Below are positions 1 through 9,796 of a stretch of DNA of 64,000 nt, one piece after another. The stretch's first letter is position 1, and each line of letters opens with the position of its first letter. The stretch covers positions 620,001-684,000 of the forward strand of contig NZ_ADVG01000005.1 of NCBI RefSeq assembly GCF_000178855.1. The letters are read 5' to 3'. This DNA is from Ktedonobacter racemifer DSM 44963. GTDB lineage: Bacteria; Chloroflexota; Ktedonobacteria; Ktedonobacterales; Ktedonobacteraceae. The notes under the pieces were generated by a model that was given only the letters and a program-made list of their open reading frames with translations, was not told where the DNA came from and searched no databases. The position numbers were made by a program, and so were the translations under genes.

Positions 1-1153
1 AGAGTTTTTTGTTACCTCATACTCTTCCTCCTCTGACACCTCTTCTCCACTCTCAGCACCGCTCTATATTCCCACGGATCTGTCGTCTCAGCCTCCCAGC
101 CAGGGCGTCGTTACCTCTTTTCAGGGCATCTCTTTATCCACCGATAACTCACCAGAAGCAAGCTTTCTGACGTCTGTGAATCACTCGCTCTGGCTGGCCA
201 TCCTCATCGCCGGGCTCACTGCTCTGCTGCTGGCCCTGGTGTTTGCCCAGACGATTCTGAAACCGCTCCATACGCTCAAGACGATTGCCGAACGGATGGA
301 GCAAGGCGACCTGAGCCAGCGGGTTTCCATCACAACCAGAGGCGAAATCGGAGCGCTCGCTCACGCCTTCAATGCGATGGCTGATAGCCTGAGCCGCTCG
401 GAGCAATTGCGCCGCAACCTGGTCAGCGATGTGGCTCACGAACTACGCAACCCTCTGATGAACATTCGAGGCTATCTGGAACTCCTCCAGGATCAGGTGC
501 TCGAGCCAACGCCGGAGACCCTCGCCTCGCTCTATGAAGAGACCTCTCTGTTGAACCGGCTGGTAGCCGATCTGCAGGATGTCTCCCTGGCCGAGGCTGG
601 CCAACTGCACCTGACGCGCCAGCCAATCGAGCTTGCAGATATCGCGAGCCAGGCCGTCCAGATCGTCCAGCCACACCTGGCAGAGAAACAGCTGACGCTG
701 CATGTGTCTATTCCCTCCGATCTCCCCCATATCGAAGCCGACCAGGAACGGGTCGCTCAGATTTTGCGCAATCTGTTAAGCAATGCCATCAGGCACACTC
801 CCAGCCAGGGAGAGATCTGTCTCGCCGCCGGTCTCAGCGAAGCGGGAGTCCACATAAGTGTGCGGGATACCGGGGTTGGTATTGCGCCTGAACACCTCCC
901 CTACCTCTTCGAGCGTTTCTATCGCGCCGACTTCTCCCGCGCCCGCGCCACCGGTGGCACAGGGCTGGGTCTGGCTATCGTCAAGCAGGTGGTCCAGGCT
1001 CACGGCGGCCAGGTAAGCGTCGAGAGTCAGGTAGGGAAGGGTACCTGTTTTACGTTTACGCTACCCGTCGCAGCCCTCGCCCCCGCGCATCAGGATCTTT
1101 TACCCGTCGCTTTCATCTCCAAAGAGCGGTTTTCACCAGGGATCAGGTGCTGA
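1..1153 (+). CDS. HAMP sensor histidine kinase (5'-truncated by the window edge)
   Basis: Membrane sensor kinase of a two-component system. The frame is open back to base 2, so the gene starts upstream of the window; the GTG at 176 is internal. The visible protein begins with a Ser/Pro/Thr-rich, probably extracytoplasmic stretch, then a transmembrane helix (about bases 188-250), a HAMP linker, a HisKA domain with the phospho-acceptor His in the motif VAHELRNPL (about 430-456) and a HATPase_c domain with N box NLLSNAIRHTP, G1 box DTGVGI and G2 box GGTGLGLAI. All catalytic motifs are intact. It ends 156 bp before a same-strand ABC permease, an arrangement typical of sensor kinases controlling MacB-type exporters; the response regulator would lie upstream. 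The signal sensed cannot be deduced. Confidence 0.92.
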   Translation, partial: EFFVTSYSSSSDTSSPLSAPLYIPTDLSSQPPSQGVVTSFQGISLSTDNSPEASFLTSVNHSLWLAILIAGLTALLLALVFAQTILKPLHTLKTIAERMEQGDLSQRVSITTRGEIGALAHAFNAMADSLSRSEQLRRNLVSDVAHELRNPLMNIRGYLELLQDQVLEPTPETLASLYEETSLLNRLVADLQDVSLAEAGQLHLTRQPIELADIASQAVQIVQPHLAEKQLTLHVSIPSDLPHIEADQERVAQILRNLLSNAIRHTPSQGEICLAAGLSEAGVHISVRDTGVGIAPEHLPYLFERFYRADFSRARATGGTGLGLAIVKQVVQAHGGQVSVESQVGKGTCFTFTLPVAALAPAHQDLLPVAFISKERFSPGIRC

Positions 1154-1309
1154 TGGCTCACCACACCTGATCCTTACTATTTCCTCGCACGTTCCTCGCA
1201 CGTTCCTCACATCGATCACCTATCCTATGTATGGCAGAGAAAAGCCGTTTCTTCTCTTTCATGATTTTCTTCATGAATAGCCAGTGTAAGATAAGAAAAG
1301 GAGTTTTTC

Positions 1310-2686
1310 ATGAAACTCGTCATACGGAGCATCAGGAACGTGCTTCGCAACCCGCTCAGGATGATTCTCGTGGTCATACTCCTGGGAACGAGCCTGATGT
1401 TTGTCGCAGCAATGGTGAGCCTGAGCGCAAACTCGCAACAGGAACTCGCCACAGTGCATAAGAAGGTAGGGACGGGTATTACGGTAAGTTACGCGTCCAA
1501 CGATGCCAGAAACGCGCAGCAAAGCGGCGGGTCAGTCATAATCGGTCCATCCACAGGGAATGGGAACGGGCCTTCCTTGGCCGGGAAGGGTCCCACACCC
1601 ATTCCAAATAGCGCAGTCGCGAAGATCAGGAAGACCCAGGGGGTCGCGAATGTGCAGGAGAGCCTGGCGCGTCCAGACATGGAAGGGGCTCTCAAAGGCA
1701 GTCAGCTGACCGATCCTACTGGACAGAGGGTGAACGCACCTCTCTTCGTGAACGGCATTTCCAGCAACGTCACCAATTTTACCCTGATGGGTGGGGATAC
1801 CCCAAGGCTGGTGGCTGGACGCGGCTTTCGATCCAGCGATGCCAACGCCAATGTGGCGTTGATGGATAAGGATGTGGCGAAGGCCAATAACCTGCACGTT
1901 GGCGCAACCTTCAAATTGCACGGGACCACCTTCACGCTTATCGGGCTCTATACCACGACAAATCAATTCTCGGGCAGCAGCGTGATCCTGCCGATGGCGA
2001 CCATGCAGAGGGTGTTTGGCATCAATGGCGTGGATAGCGTGACGCTCAACGCGGCCAGTTACGAGCAGGTTGAGGCCGTCGCGGCCAGGCTGCGCAGCGC
2101 ACTGGGGAAGGCGTACGATGTTGTCACTCAGGATGCCCCGTACAGCAACGTGTTTCAGGCGCTCCAGGTGGCGCAAAACAGCATCCAGGTTGCCCTGTTC
2201 GTCTCGTTTCTCATCGCGGCAGCCGTAATCGTTTTCGCGGTGCTCATGCTGGTGCGCGAACGGACAGCAGAGATCGCCATCCTCAAGACCATCGGCGCCT
2301 CCCATTTGCAGGTCCTCAGACAGTTCTGGACGGAAATCGCGGCATTGAGCGCCACGGCAGCAGCGCTGGCCGTTCTCCTGCTCGTAACCGTGGGACCTTT
2401 CATCTCCCAGAAGTTCGATATTGATGCGTCCTCACTGGCAAATGCCAGTGCTCCTGGTCCGAACCAATCCTCTGGTCCTGGTTTGATCATCAATGGCGTG
2501 ACGTCAAGCTCAACAGCGTCAAATCATCTGAGCGATGTGCACCTGGCAGCAGCCACACTTAATGCCCAGACGCTGCTGATTATCGTGGGAGTAGGCATCG
2601 GGCTGGCACTCCTCACGAGCCTGATCCCCACCTGGTTCGTCTCCCATATCAAGCCCGCCGAGGTCTTGAGAAAAGCCAGTCATTAA
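1310..2686 (+). CDS. FtsX/MacB-type ABC transporter permease
   Basis: Integral membrane subunit of an ABC exporter or lipoprotein-release type transporter, 458 aa. It has one N-terminal membrane helix (about aa 17-38), a roughly 240-aa extracytoplasmic MacB-like domain rich in Gly, Asn and Ser, then three C-terminal helices (about aa 290-315, 340-365, 420-445) of the FtsX fold with the usual RERTAEIAILKTIGAS cytoplasmic loop. The ATG at 1310 follows a clear AGGAG ribosome site. The ATPase partner starts 28 bp downstream, so the two are cotranscribed. A low-complexity Gly/Asn/Pro insert near aa 70-100 and a second one between the last helices (about aa 375-400) are unusual but in frame. The substrate is unknown. 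Confidence 0.9.
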   Translation: MKLVIRSIRNVLRNPLRMILVVILLGTSLMFVAAMVSLSANSQQELATVHKKVGTGITVSYASNDARNAQQSGGSVIIGPSTGNGNGPSLAGKGPTPIPNSAVAKIRKTQGVANVQESLARPDMEGALKGSQLTDPTGQRVNAPLFVNGISSNVTNFTLMGGDTPRLVAGRGFRSSDANANVALMDKDVAKANNLHVGATFKLHGTTFTLIGLYTTTNQFSGSSVILPMATMQRVFGINGVDSVTLNAASYEQVEAVAARLRSALGKAYDVVTQDAPYSNVFQALQVAQNSIQVALFVSFLIAAAVIVFAVLMLVRERTAEIAILKTIGASHLQVLRQFWTEIAALSATAAALAVLLLVTVGPFISQKFDIDASSLANASAPGPNQSSGPGLIINGVTSSSTASNHLSDVHLAAATLNAQTLLIIVGVGIGLALLTSLIPTWFVSHIKPAEVLRKASH

Positions 2687-2714
2687 ACGATTTGAAGAGA
2701 GGAGATCATTTCTT

Positions 2715-3566
2715 ATGGATGCAGAATTCTTTTCTGTGGAACACACACACACGCAACTGGACCTGGCACCGCCTGTGGAACAACAGCCAGAGCAACCAGA
2801 GCAACCAGGCCCAACCCTGCCAACGGTGACCGTTGTTGCCGAAGGATTGAGCAAATCCTTTCGGTTCGCAGGTGAGGTGATTCAAGCGGTTGATGAGGTC
2901 AGCTTTGCCTTTACCGAGGGACAATTTATCGCGATTCTGGGACCCAGCGGGTGTGGAAAATCCACGCTTCTCTATCTATTGGGAGGACTGGATAAGCCCA
3001 CCTCGGGGGAACTGTTGATTGACGGAGTAGATGTCAAAAAGCTCTCAGGTGGACAGGAGCACCGCTTCAGAAGGCAAAAGCTCGGCTTCGTGTTTCAATC
3101 CTTCCACCTCATCCCCGGCCTAACCGCGCTCGAAAACGTGATGCTGCCCATGGAACTCAAGGGAGGCATGACGAACGCAGATCTGCACGAACGAGCACAT
3201 ACCTTGCTCAGACGGGTCGGCCTCGATGAGAATCGGCACACGCATAAACCAGGCAAGTTATCCGGTGGACAACAGCAGCGCGTGGCTATCGCCCGCGCGC
3301 TGGCCAACAATCCCAGGGTGATCCTGGCCGACGAACCAACCGGCAATGTGGACTCGCGCAACGGCAAACTGATTATTCAGTTATTGAAGCAGCTTGCTGA
3401 ACAAGGGCGGACGGTCATCGTGGTGACGCATGACCGCAGTATTGCGGAAGTCGCGGATGTGCGTATGGAAATGGAGGATGGACAGATCAAAACGATGGAG
3501 AACTACGTGCGGCCAATCAACAGCAGATCATTACCACAGAAGCAGAAGAAAGGTCGCAAGCGATAA
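2715..3566 (+). CDS. ABC transporter ATP-binding protein (MacB/LolD type)
   Basis: Cytoplasmic ATPase that powers the adjacent FtsX-type permease, 283 aa. It has Walker A GPSGCGKST, Q-loop VFQSFH, signature LSGGQQQR, Walker B VILADEPTGNVD and an H-loop THD, so the site is complete. A 45-aa Pro/Gln/Glu-rich N-terminal extension precedes the ABC domain, and the C-terminus is strongly basic (KKGRKR). The ATG at 2715 lies behind GAGGAG at a good distance. Family knowledge places this type with macrolide or peptide export or lipoprotein sorting; the actual cargo cannot be read from the sequence. Confidence 0.92.
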   Translation: MDAEFFSVEHTHTQLDLAPPVEQQPEQPEQPGPTLPTVTVVAEGLSKSFRFAGEVIQAVDEVSFAFTEGQFIAILGPSGCGKSTLLYLLGGLDKPTSGELLIDGVDVKKLSGGQEHRFRRQKLGFVFQSFHLIPGLTALENVMLPMELKGGMTNADLHERAHTLLRRVGLDENRHTHKPGKLSGGQQQRVAIARALANNPRVILADEPTGNVDSRNGKLIIQLLKQLAEQGRTVIVVTHDRSIAEVADVRMEMEDGQIKTMENYVRPINSRSLPQKQKKGRKR

Positions 3567-3882
3567 AGCACTGAGCGGCTTCTGCTGTATCCCGCTCTCC
3601 ACCAAAGCCTATTGGTCGCCGGAGGGCGGGAGGAAGATGCGAAAAAGGGAACCTTACCCCTTCTGGAAAGGAACCGTTTGAGCGTTCCCTCTCGCTCTAT
3701 TGCGCCATCAGAGCTTTGTATGTGACGCAACCGCAGGCGACCAGTCAGCGGGAAGAAGGCTGGCGTATCGAGAAGAGAGCCATACGGATATCGCCGGGAG
3801 GTGCGCACATAGAGTTCCTGACGAGAGACGTGAAAAACTGAAGGATACGAAAAAAGGGCTATCATAAGGGGAAGAAGAACGT
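3567..3882 (+). other. Intergenic region between the ABC operon and the HtrA gene
   Basis: 316 bp without a convincing gene. An imperfect hairpin (arms CCCGCTCTCC and GGAGGGCGGG, about 3589-3635, one mismatch) lies just after the ATPase stop and could end the ABC transcript, although no U-tract follows. An AGGGGAAG ribosome site for the next gene sits at the 3' end. No clear sigma70 promoter was found by eye. Confidence 0.4.
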
Positions 3883-5286
3883 ATGCAACCTATAGATGAG
3901 CATCTGTTGCGGCCAACCATCAATGAACGAACCAATCATGAGCAATCCGCCCAGGAAACACCGGAAGACTGGGAGAGCAGGTCGTTTGAGACACAACCAG
4001 GGCCGACCCATCGCCCGCCAGGTGCGAACACCTTCGGACATGCTTCTCCACCCGCCACGCCTGCCGGGCTGCCCTCCTCGACCCCCACCGAGCCAGCGGC
4101 TCAGCCAGGCATGCTGGGTACACAGCCTGGGATGCTTGCAAACCAGCCAGTACAACCCCGGCGCTCAGGACTGCGCACCAGCGCGTTGATCGCCCTGACG
4201 TCCTTGCTGGCCCTGGTCTTCGCGGTTGGACTCTTCGCAGGCTGGCAGTTCGGGCGCACCGGCGGCACCGCGCTCTCGCCCTCAAGCACGAGCACGCTCC
4301 AGCCTGGCACGAGCTCCAACGTAACCGTGCCACCACTGACCGGCAACAACGCGGATGCCGTGCGCGAAGCGGTCATCAGCAAAGTACAGCCGGGAGTTGT
4401 GCAGGTTCACGTGAGTAGTCCGGGCCAGCAGGCGTTGGGTTCGGGCGTGATTATCGATGGGCGTGGATATATCGTCACCAATAACCATGTGGTTGCAGGG
4501 GCGAGCACCGTCCAGGTGACGCTCGCAAATGGTACCATGCTGCCCGCGACCGTGGTGGGGACCGATCCGGCGGATGACCTGGCCGTGATGAAAATCACCC
4601 CCCCTGCCTCTGGCCTGACGACGATGCATCTGGGTGATTCGTCCAAATTACGTGTTGGGCAGGGCGTTCTGGCCATTGGCAGCCCACTGGGCAACGCAGA
4701 GACGGTGACGAGCGGCATTGTGAGCGCACTCAATCGCAACGTTTCTGAGGGTCAGAACGGCCCAGTTCTGCCCGATGCCATTCAGACGGACGCGCCTATC
4801 AACCCCGGCAATAGCGGCGGCGCACTGCTCGATATGCAGGGCAACCTGATCGGGATACCCACGCTGAACGCGATCGATACCGAGTTTAACACCCCCGCGA
4901 ATGGTTTGGGTTTCGCCATTCCGGTGAATCGCATCAACTTTATCGCCCAACAGATGATCGCTGATGGCCATGTCACCCATACTGGCCGCTCTATCCTGGG
5001 GGTGATAGTCACCAATGTGGATCAACAGGTAGCGGCGAAGAATCACCTCAGCGTTACTTCTGGGGTCATGCTTGTCAACGTCACCTCTTCTGGACCGGCT
5101 GCTTCAGCTGGCATGAAAACAGGCGATGTGATTGTGCAACTGGGCAACAGAACCGTCAAGAGCGCCAGCGATCTGAGCACGGCCCTGCTCCAACACAAGC
5201 CGGGCGATGTCGTCGCAGTGAAAATCTATCGCGGCACCCAACAGGTAACGCTCAACGTCTCCCTGGGTGAACTGCCGGTTGGCTAG
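3883..5286 (+). CDS. Membrane-anchored HtrA/DegP-like serine protease (S1C) with one PDZ domain
   Basis: Envelope quality-control protease, 467 aa. A roughly 95-aa cytoplasmic Pro-rich N-terminus is followed by one membrane helix (about aa 100-122), a Ser/Thr-rich linker, the trypsin-like domain and a C-terminal PDZ domain (about aa 370-460). The catalytic triad is complete: His in TNNHVV, Asp in DDLAVMKI and Ser in GNSGGAL. The single-helix anchor with one PDZ domain matches Gram-positive and Chloroflexota HtrA proteins rather than soluble periplasmic DegP. The ATG at 3883 follows AGGGGAAG. It appears monocistronic: a MITE and 448 bp separate it from the next gene. Confidence 0.93.
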   Translation: MQPIDEHLLRPTINERTNHEQSAQETPEDWESRSFETQPGPTHRPPGANTFGHASPPATPAGLPSSTPTEPAAQPGMLGTQPGMLANQPVQPRRSGLRTSALIALTSLLALVFAVGLFAGWQFGRTGGTALSPSSTSTLQPGTSSNVTVPPLTGNNADAVREAVISKVQPGVVQVHVSSPGQQALGSGVIIDGRGYIVTNNHVVAGASTVQVTLANGTMLPATVVGTDPADDLAVMKITPPASGLTTMHLGDSSKLRVGQGVLAIGSPLGNAETVTSGIVSALNRNVSEGQNGPVLPDAIQTDAPINPGNSGGALLDMQGNLIGIPTLNAIDTEFNTPANGLGFAIPVNRINFIAQQMIADGHVTHTGRSILGVIVTNVDQQVAAKNHLSVTSGVMLVNVTSSGPAASAGMKTGDVIVQLGNRTVKSASDLSTALLQHKPGDVVAVKIYRGTQQVTLNVSLGELPVG

Positions 5287-5317
5287 AGCGCGAATTCGGG
5301 GTCTACCATTTTTTCCT

Positions 5318-5538
5318 AGCAACATTCCCGCTAAGCAAAGAGAGAAATAGCAGATAATAGTGCTATTTCATGGAGAAGCTGCATTGAATCACGGCCCATG
5401 AGCAATCGTCCAAGCAGAAAGATGACTCTTCATCCTAATGTCTGAGATAAGAGCCAACCTTCACGGCTGATTGAGAGGTCATGATGCATAGTTTACATCT
5501 ATTGCATCAAATGACATCTGCTTAGCGGGAATGTTGCT
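5318..5538. mobile_element. 221-bp MITE-like element with 20-bp perfect terminal inverted repeats
   Basis: The left end AGCAACATTCCCGCTAAGCA (5318-5337) is the exact reverse complement of the right end (5519-5538). The 181 bp between them have no plausible coding frame. This is the layout of a non-autonomous miniature inverted-repeat element mobilised in trans. No clean target duplication is visible; both ends sit beside A/T homopolymers (TTTTTT left, GAAAAAAA right). It occupies half of the 448-bp gap between the HtrA and GT39 genes. The parent transposase family is not recognised. Confidence 0.65.
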
Positions 5539-5734
5539 GAAAAAAATTAGTATGAGCCCGAATCTGTGCCGCCTCATCAGACATTTCTACAAGGGGAGTT
5601 CCACGATGACAGGCGGCAGAACAGACTGCGAGAGTAGCAAGTGCGAATCATCCCTTTCATCTTTGTAGGCAGGTATCTATCGTGTGATGATCTTCCTTCC
5701 TCGAAGGCGAGAATCGCAACAGGAGAAAAGAGAT

Positions 5735-7843
5735 ATGGCTGAGACTATCACAACAAGTAATCAGGCTGAGCCTGAGTATCCGACAGAACAACCGGAGCCG
5801 CAGAAAGACACTGTAGTCTGGCAGCGCATAGCGCTGGGAGCAATTCTTCTCATCTCTGTCTTCATGAACTTCTACAAGTTGGGGCAAATCGGCTTCGATA
5901 CGTATTATCCCCCCGCCGTGAGAAGTATGATGGACAACTGGCATAATTTCTTTTTCGCCGCCTACGATCCAGGTGGCTTCACGTCGCTCGACAAGCCACC
6001 TGTGGGCTTCTGGTTGCAGGTGCTGAGCGCCAAAATCTTCGGCCTCACCCCTTTCAGCGTGCTCTTGCCCCAGGCACTGTGTGGCGTGCTGGCGGTGCTG
6101 CTGCTCTATTCTCTGGTACGCCGCCAGTTTGGGGCAACGGCTGGTTTGCTGGCAGCGCTTGCTCTGGCACTCTCGCCGGTCAGTATCGTCACCAATCGCA
6201 ACGTGACGATTGATAGCACCCTGGCTCTGGTCCTGCTCGTGGGAGCCTGGGCCGTCCTGCGGGCGGCTGCGACCGGGCGGCCGCGCTGGCTCCTGCTGTG
6301 CGCCGCCATGGTCGGCATCGGCTTCAATATCAAGATGCTGGAGGCGTACCTGGTGCTTCCTGCCTTTGGACTGCTCTACCTGCTTGCCGCGCCCACCAGC
6401 ATCTGGAAGCGTCTCTGGCACCTGGCGGTTGCCTTGCTCTTGCTCCTGGTGATTTCGTTCTCCTGGGCGCTGGCAGTGGACCTCACCCCGGCGACGCTTC
6501 GGCCGCATGTTGGCTCTACCCAGGAGAACTCGGAGATCGGCCTGGCTCTTGGCTACAATGGCCTCCAGCGTCTGCTGGGGGTGGGGATAAAAGGAGGAAC
6601 GGCTACTCCCAACAACGTACAATCACCTGGCAGCACATCTGGCAGTCAAGCAGGCCCTGGCAAGGGAAAGGCACCAGCGGGGATCTCTATCACTACAGGG
6701 AACGGTACCTGGAATGCCCCGGGGAACGCTGTTCCAGCTCCATTCCACCTCTTCACTGAACCTCTTGCAGGCCAGAGTGGCTGGCTCTTGCCGCTGGCGA
6801 TTGTTGGGATGATCGCGCTTGTGAAATTTCGGCGTCCTCGTCCGCGAAGTGATCGCACACTGCAAGCGCTGATTCTCTGGGGCATGTGGTTGCTCACGAT
6901 GGGCGTCTTCTTTAGCGTCGCGGGTTTCATTCACGAGTACTACCTGACGGTGATGTATCCAGCTCTTGCGGCGCTGTGCGGGATTGGTCTGGTGACGATG
7001 TGGCAGGACTATCGTCGTTCGGGCTGGCGCGCCTGGTTGTTGCCCCTGGCGCTGATCGCCACGGCCGCTGAACAGGTCTTCATCCTCACCGGTTATCCCA
7101 ATTGGGGCCGCTGGATGATCCCGCTGCTCATCGTGCTGTGCGCCCTGGCAGTGTTGGTGCTCATCGGCGCCCGCCTCCCATTGCGCTTCACACGTAATGA
7201 GAGGGTGGCCCGCCTGCTCATGCCTGCACTGGCTCTTGGGCTGGTTGCCCTGGTACTTGGCCCGACACTGTGGGCAGCCATCCCCATCTTCCAGGGAACG
7301 GAATCGGATCTGCCGCTGGCGGGTCCCAGTCAAAATGATGGCCCTATGGGGGGCTTGAACCCCATGAAGAAAGGGGTCGTGGATAAGGGCGGCGTGGATC
7401 CAGCGCTGATTCGCTACCTGTCGACCCATCAGGGGAACGCGCAAATCCTGGCCGCTGTGGCTGGTATGGCTGATGACATCATTCTCGCGACCAACAAGCC
7501 GGTGATCCCACTCGACGGTTTCTCAAGCTATCCCCTGACGACCAGCGAACTCGCGTCCCTCGTCTCCTCGGGTAAGCTACGCTTCCTGCTGCTGAACGAG
7601 CCGCAAGATCCCAATCAGGGTCCCCAGCAGGGACAGGGGCAAACCATAGGAAAGATAGGCGGCGGGTCCGCTGGTACTCATGGAGAAGATGTGCTTACCT
7701 GGGCGAAGCAGCACTGTAAGGTGGTACCGTCGAGCCAATGGCAATCTTCCTCATCCGGTCCCAGCGCTAGTTCTGGCCCCCAGCTCGGTTCTGGCCCTAA
7801 TCCCAACGACATGAAGTTGTACGATTGCGCCGCTGCACACTGA
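5735..7843 (+). CDS. GT39/ArnT-like membrane glycosyltransferase
   Basis: Polytopic glycosyltransferase of the PMT_2/ArnT superfamily, 702 aa from the ATG at 5735. An in-frame ATG at 5684 exists, but only the 5735 start has a strong AGGAGAAAAG ribosome site. Such enzymes transfer a sugar from a polyprenyl-phosphate donor on the outer face of the membrane. The family signature is the first loop, with Asp in IGFDTYYPP and DPGGFTSLDKPP, followed by about a dozen hydrophobic helices and a C-terminal extracytoplasmic domain with Ser/Gly/Pro/Gln-rich low-complexity stretches. Downstream genes encode GtrA and a GT2 polyprenyl-phosphate glycosyl synthase, the expected donor-supply partners. Acceptor and sugar are unknown. 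Confidence 0.88.
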   Translation: MAETITTSNQAEPEYPTEQPEPQKDTVVWQRIALGAILLISVFMNFYKLGQIGFDTYYPPAVRSMMDNWHNFFFAAYDPGGFTSLDKPPVGFWLQVLSAKIFGLTPFSVLLPQALCGVLAVLLLYSLVRRQFGATAGLLAALALALSPVSIVTNRNVTIDSTLALVLLVGAWAVLRAAATGRPRWLLLCAAMVGIGFNIKMLEAYLVLPAFGLLYLLAAPTSIWKRLWHLAVALLLLLVISFSWALAVDLTPATLRPHVGSTQENSEIGLALGYNGLQRLLGVGIKGGTATPNNVQSPGSTSGSQAGPGKGKAPAGISITTGNGTWNAPGNAVPAPFHLFTEPLAGQSGWLLPLAIVGMIALVKFRRPRPRSDRTLQALILWGMWLLTMGVFFSVAGFIHEYYLTVMYPALAALCGIGLVTMWQDYRRSGWRAWLLPLALIATAAEQVFILTGYPNWGRWMIPLLIVLCALAVLVLIGARLPLRFTRNERVARLLMPALALGLVALVLGPTLWAAIPIFQGTESDLPLAGPSQNDGPMGGLNPMKKGVVDKGGVDPALIRYLSTHQGNAQILAAVAGMADDIILATNKPVIPLDGFSSYPLTTSELASLVSSGKLRFLLLNEPQDPNQGPQQGQGQTIGKIGGGSAGTHGEDVLTWAKQHCKVVPSSQWQSSSSGPSASSGPQLGSGPNPNDMKLYDCAAAH

Positions 7844-7926
7844 TGATCCACGAGCGTTCGGGCACCGGGGCGACAAGACACCGGTGCCCAGCTCCTGACC
7901 CATTTTTACAGAAGGACTCGCGCAGA

Positions 7927-9081
7927 ATGAGCAAACAACCTCCGATAGCAGGCGCCGATCCAAAGGACCGGTATGCCCAGATCCCTCAACCGGAAGCAGA
8001 ACTGCTGCGCCTCTATGGTGACCACACGCTCGCATTCTTTGGACTGGCCCCGAAAAACAGGCACTTCCTGGCATCCGGTGGATCGGGATTGGTGAATTAT
8101 CAACTGATGCACAAGGTCGCGGTCGTGCTTGGTGACCCGGTGTGCGCACCAGAAGCCCACGAACACGTTGCACGTCGTTTCCTTGACTTTTGCGCCTTGC
8201 ATCGTTGGCGTGTCGCTTTCTATCAAGCAGCCCCTGGGCGCCTGGCCGCCTATCGCTCCCTCCATTTGCGAGCATTCAAGATGGGTGAGGAAGCGATCCT
8301 TCATCCTCAAACCTTTACGCTGCGAGGCTCGGCTCTGGCAAATGTGCGCACCAGTTGTCGGCGCGCCGAGCGCGAAGGCGTAGACATCCAGTGGTATGAA
8401 GGTGCGCCTCCTGTGGACGTGATGCAGCACCTCGAAGACATCACTGGGGTCTGGCTGGGTCAGAAAGCGCGCAAGCAGGCAGAGGAGAGAGGCTTCGGCA
8501 TGGGGAGAGTGGATGAATTAACCGAGTCAGCTGAGCAGGCTGAAATGATCGCCACCATCTCCACACCGGCTTCCGTCCTGCCCCTCGCCGCCCCGCGCCT
8601 TCTGACCGCAGTTGCAAAAACGAGCGCGGGCCAGCCCTGCGCCTTTGTGACCTTCACCCCCATCTACGGATGCTTCGCAAGTGAAGTCACAGTGCCGGGG
8701 AGGCAATCCGAGATGCAGGGATGGGGATGGACGCTCGATTTGATGCGTCGGGTCCCCAACGCACCGCCGGGAGTGATGGAACTGTTACTGGTGCGGGCCA
8801 TGGAGCGCTTTCGTGTGTGCGGAGCGCACAGGGTCAGCCTGGGCCTGGTTGCCCTGGCCGATAGCAGGCAGGAAATGACTGCTGCGGGGCGGGCGCTTGC
8901 ACGTTTTGTCACTGATCGGACGGCGCTGTTGGGCCCCAGCCGGACACTTTTCGCCTTTAAACGGAAATTCGATCCCTGCTGGGAGAGCCGATACCTGGTT
9001 GCCAACACTACGTTGGGCTTGCCGAATATCATGCGAGCTGCCCTCAAACTGCGAAACTCCTCGGGGGATGGGCAAGACTGA
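7927..9081 (+). CDS. DUF2156 / MprF C-terminal-like acyltransferase-fold protein
   Basis: A 384-aa soluble protein matching the catalytic C-terminal domain of phosphatidylglycerol lysyltransferase (MprF, DUF2156), a double GNAT fold that transfers an aminoacyl group from tRNA to a lipid. Visible signatures are YGDHTLAFFGL near the N-terminus, VVLGDPVC, and a basic stretch RTSCRRAEREG. It lacks the flippase membrane domain of full MprF. The ATG at 7927 follows AGAAGGAC; an upstream frame extension to 7825 overlaps the preceding gene and lacks a ribosome site. It lies inside an envelope-glycosylation cluster, which supports a role in modifying a surface lipid. The exact substrate is inference. 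Confidence 0.8.
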   Translation: MSKQPPIAGADPKDRYAQIPQPEAELLRLYGDHTLAFFGLAPKNRHFLASGGSGLVNYQLMHKVAVVLGDPVCAPEAHEHVARRFLDFCALHRWRVAFYQAAPGRLAAYRSLHLRAFKMGEEAILHPQTFTLRGSALANVRTSCRRAEREGVDIQWYEGAPPVDVMQHLEDITGVWLGQKARKQAEERGFGMGRVDELTESAEQAEMIATISTPASVLPLAAPRLLTAVAKTSAGQPCAFVTFTPIYGCFASEVTVPGRQSEMQGWGWTLDLMRRVPNAPPGVMELLLVRAMERFRVCGAHRVSLGLVALADSRQEMTAAGRALARFVTDRTALLGPSRTLFAFKRKFDPCWESRYLVANTTLGLPNIMRAALKLRNSSGDGQD

Positions 9082-9139
9082 GAACACCATGAATATCATG
9101 CTAGCACTATGCTCGCTTTCCAAACAGGAGGGATTGGTC

Positions 9140-9796
9140 ATGATCTTGAGAGAAAGAAAAGAAGGACAGATCCAAGCAACTTCATCAAAGAACATATCCG
9201 ATACTCCTATCCATCGCTACCATAGCTGGGGCAGTCGCTTCTGGCAGTGGTTCCGCTACTGCCTGGTAGGTGTCGCAAACACGCTCATAGATGTGTTGGT
9301 CCTCAATATCCTGCTTTTCCGCTTTCCCACTACACAGGTGCACATCCTGGTCATCTACAATTCCTTTGCCTATATCGCTGGCGCCGCGAGTAGTTTTTTC
9401 TTGAACAAGTATTGGACGTTCGGGCACAAGCAGAGACCGACCAGCCAGGAAGTGGGCCGCTTTCTCTTGAGCCTGTTGCTCGAAATCCTGTCGAGCAATG
9501 GGCTGCTGTGGCTCATAGGCAATGCCTTGCATCCATTGCTTGCCAATGCCATGCTCTGGGGGAATGCCTCAAAACTGCTGGCGGTTGCTGCGAACACCGT
9601 GCTCTCGTACCTCATTCTGCACTTCTGGGTCTTTCGCAGCGAGCGGATCACACCATCGCCTGAAACAGCAGGCAACCATCCATCCAGCGCATTCTCGATC
9701 GACGAGAGACGGACTCACCCCCCTGAAGAAAACGGAGCCAGTTGTGAAAGAGAACATCGCCACAGCGAGTATATCAGTGATTCTGCCAGCCTATAA
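9140..9796 (+). CDS. GtrA family membrane protein
   Basis: Small four-helix membrane protein, 218 aa from the ATG at 9140, chosen because a strong AGGAGG lies 9 bp upstream. GtrA proteins are thought to flip or accompany polyprenyl-linked sugars. The typical opening FWQWFRYCLVGVANTLID and the motif SFFLNKYWTF, followed by two more hydrophobic helices and the closing VFRSER, are all present. The C-terminal 50 residues are hydrophilic and overlap the start of the next gene by 53 bp. With the GT39 and GT2 genes it forms a donor-synthesis, flipping and transfer set. Confidence 0.88.
   Translation: MILRERKEGQIQATSSKNISDTPIHRYHSWGSRFWQWFRYCLVGVANTLIDVLVLNILLFRFPTTQVHILVIYNSFAYIAGAASSFFLNKYWTFGHKQRPTSQEVGRFLLSLLLEILSSNGLLWLIGNALHPLLANAMLWGNASKLLAVAANTVLSYLILHFWVFRSERITPSPETAGNHPSSAFSIDERRTHPPEENGASCEREHRHSEYISDSASL

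Noticed and set aside
1231..1461. Short + strand frame overlapping the start of the ABC permease gene
   Set aside because: It conflicts with a permease start that has a clear AGGAG site and family match.
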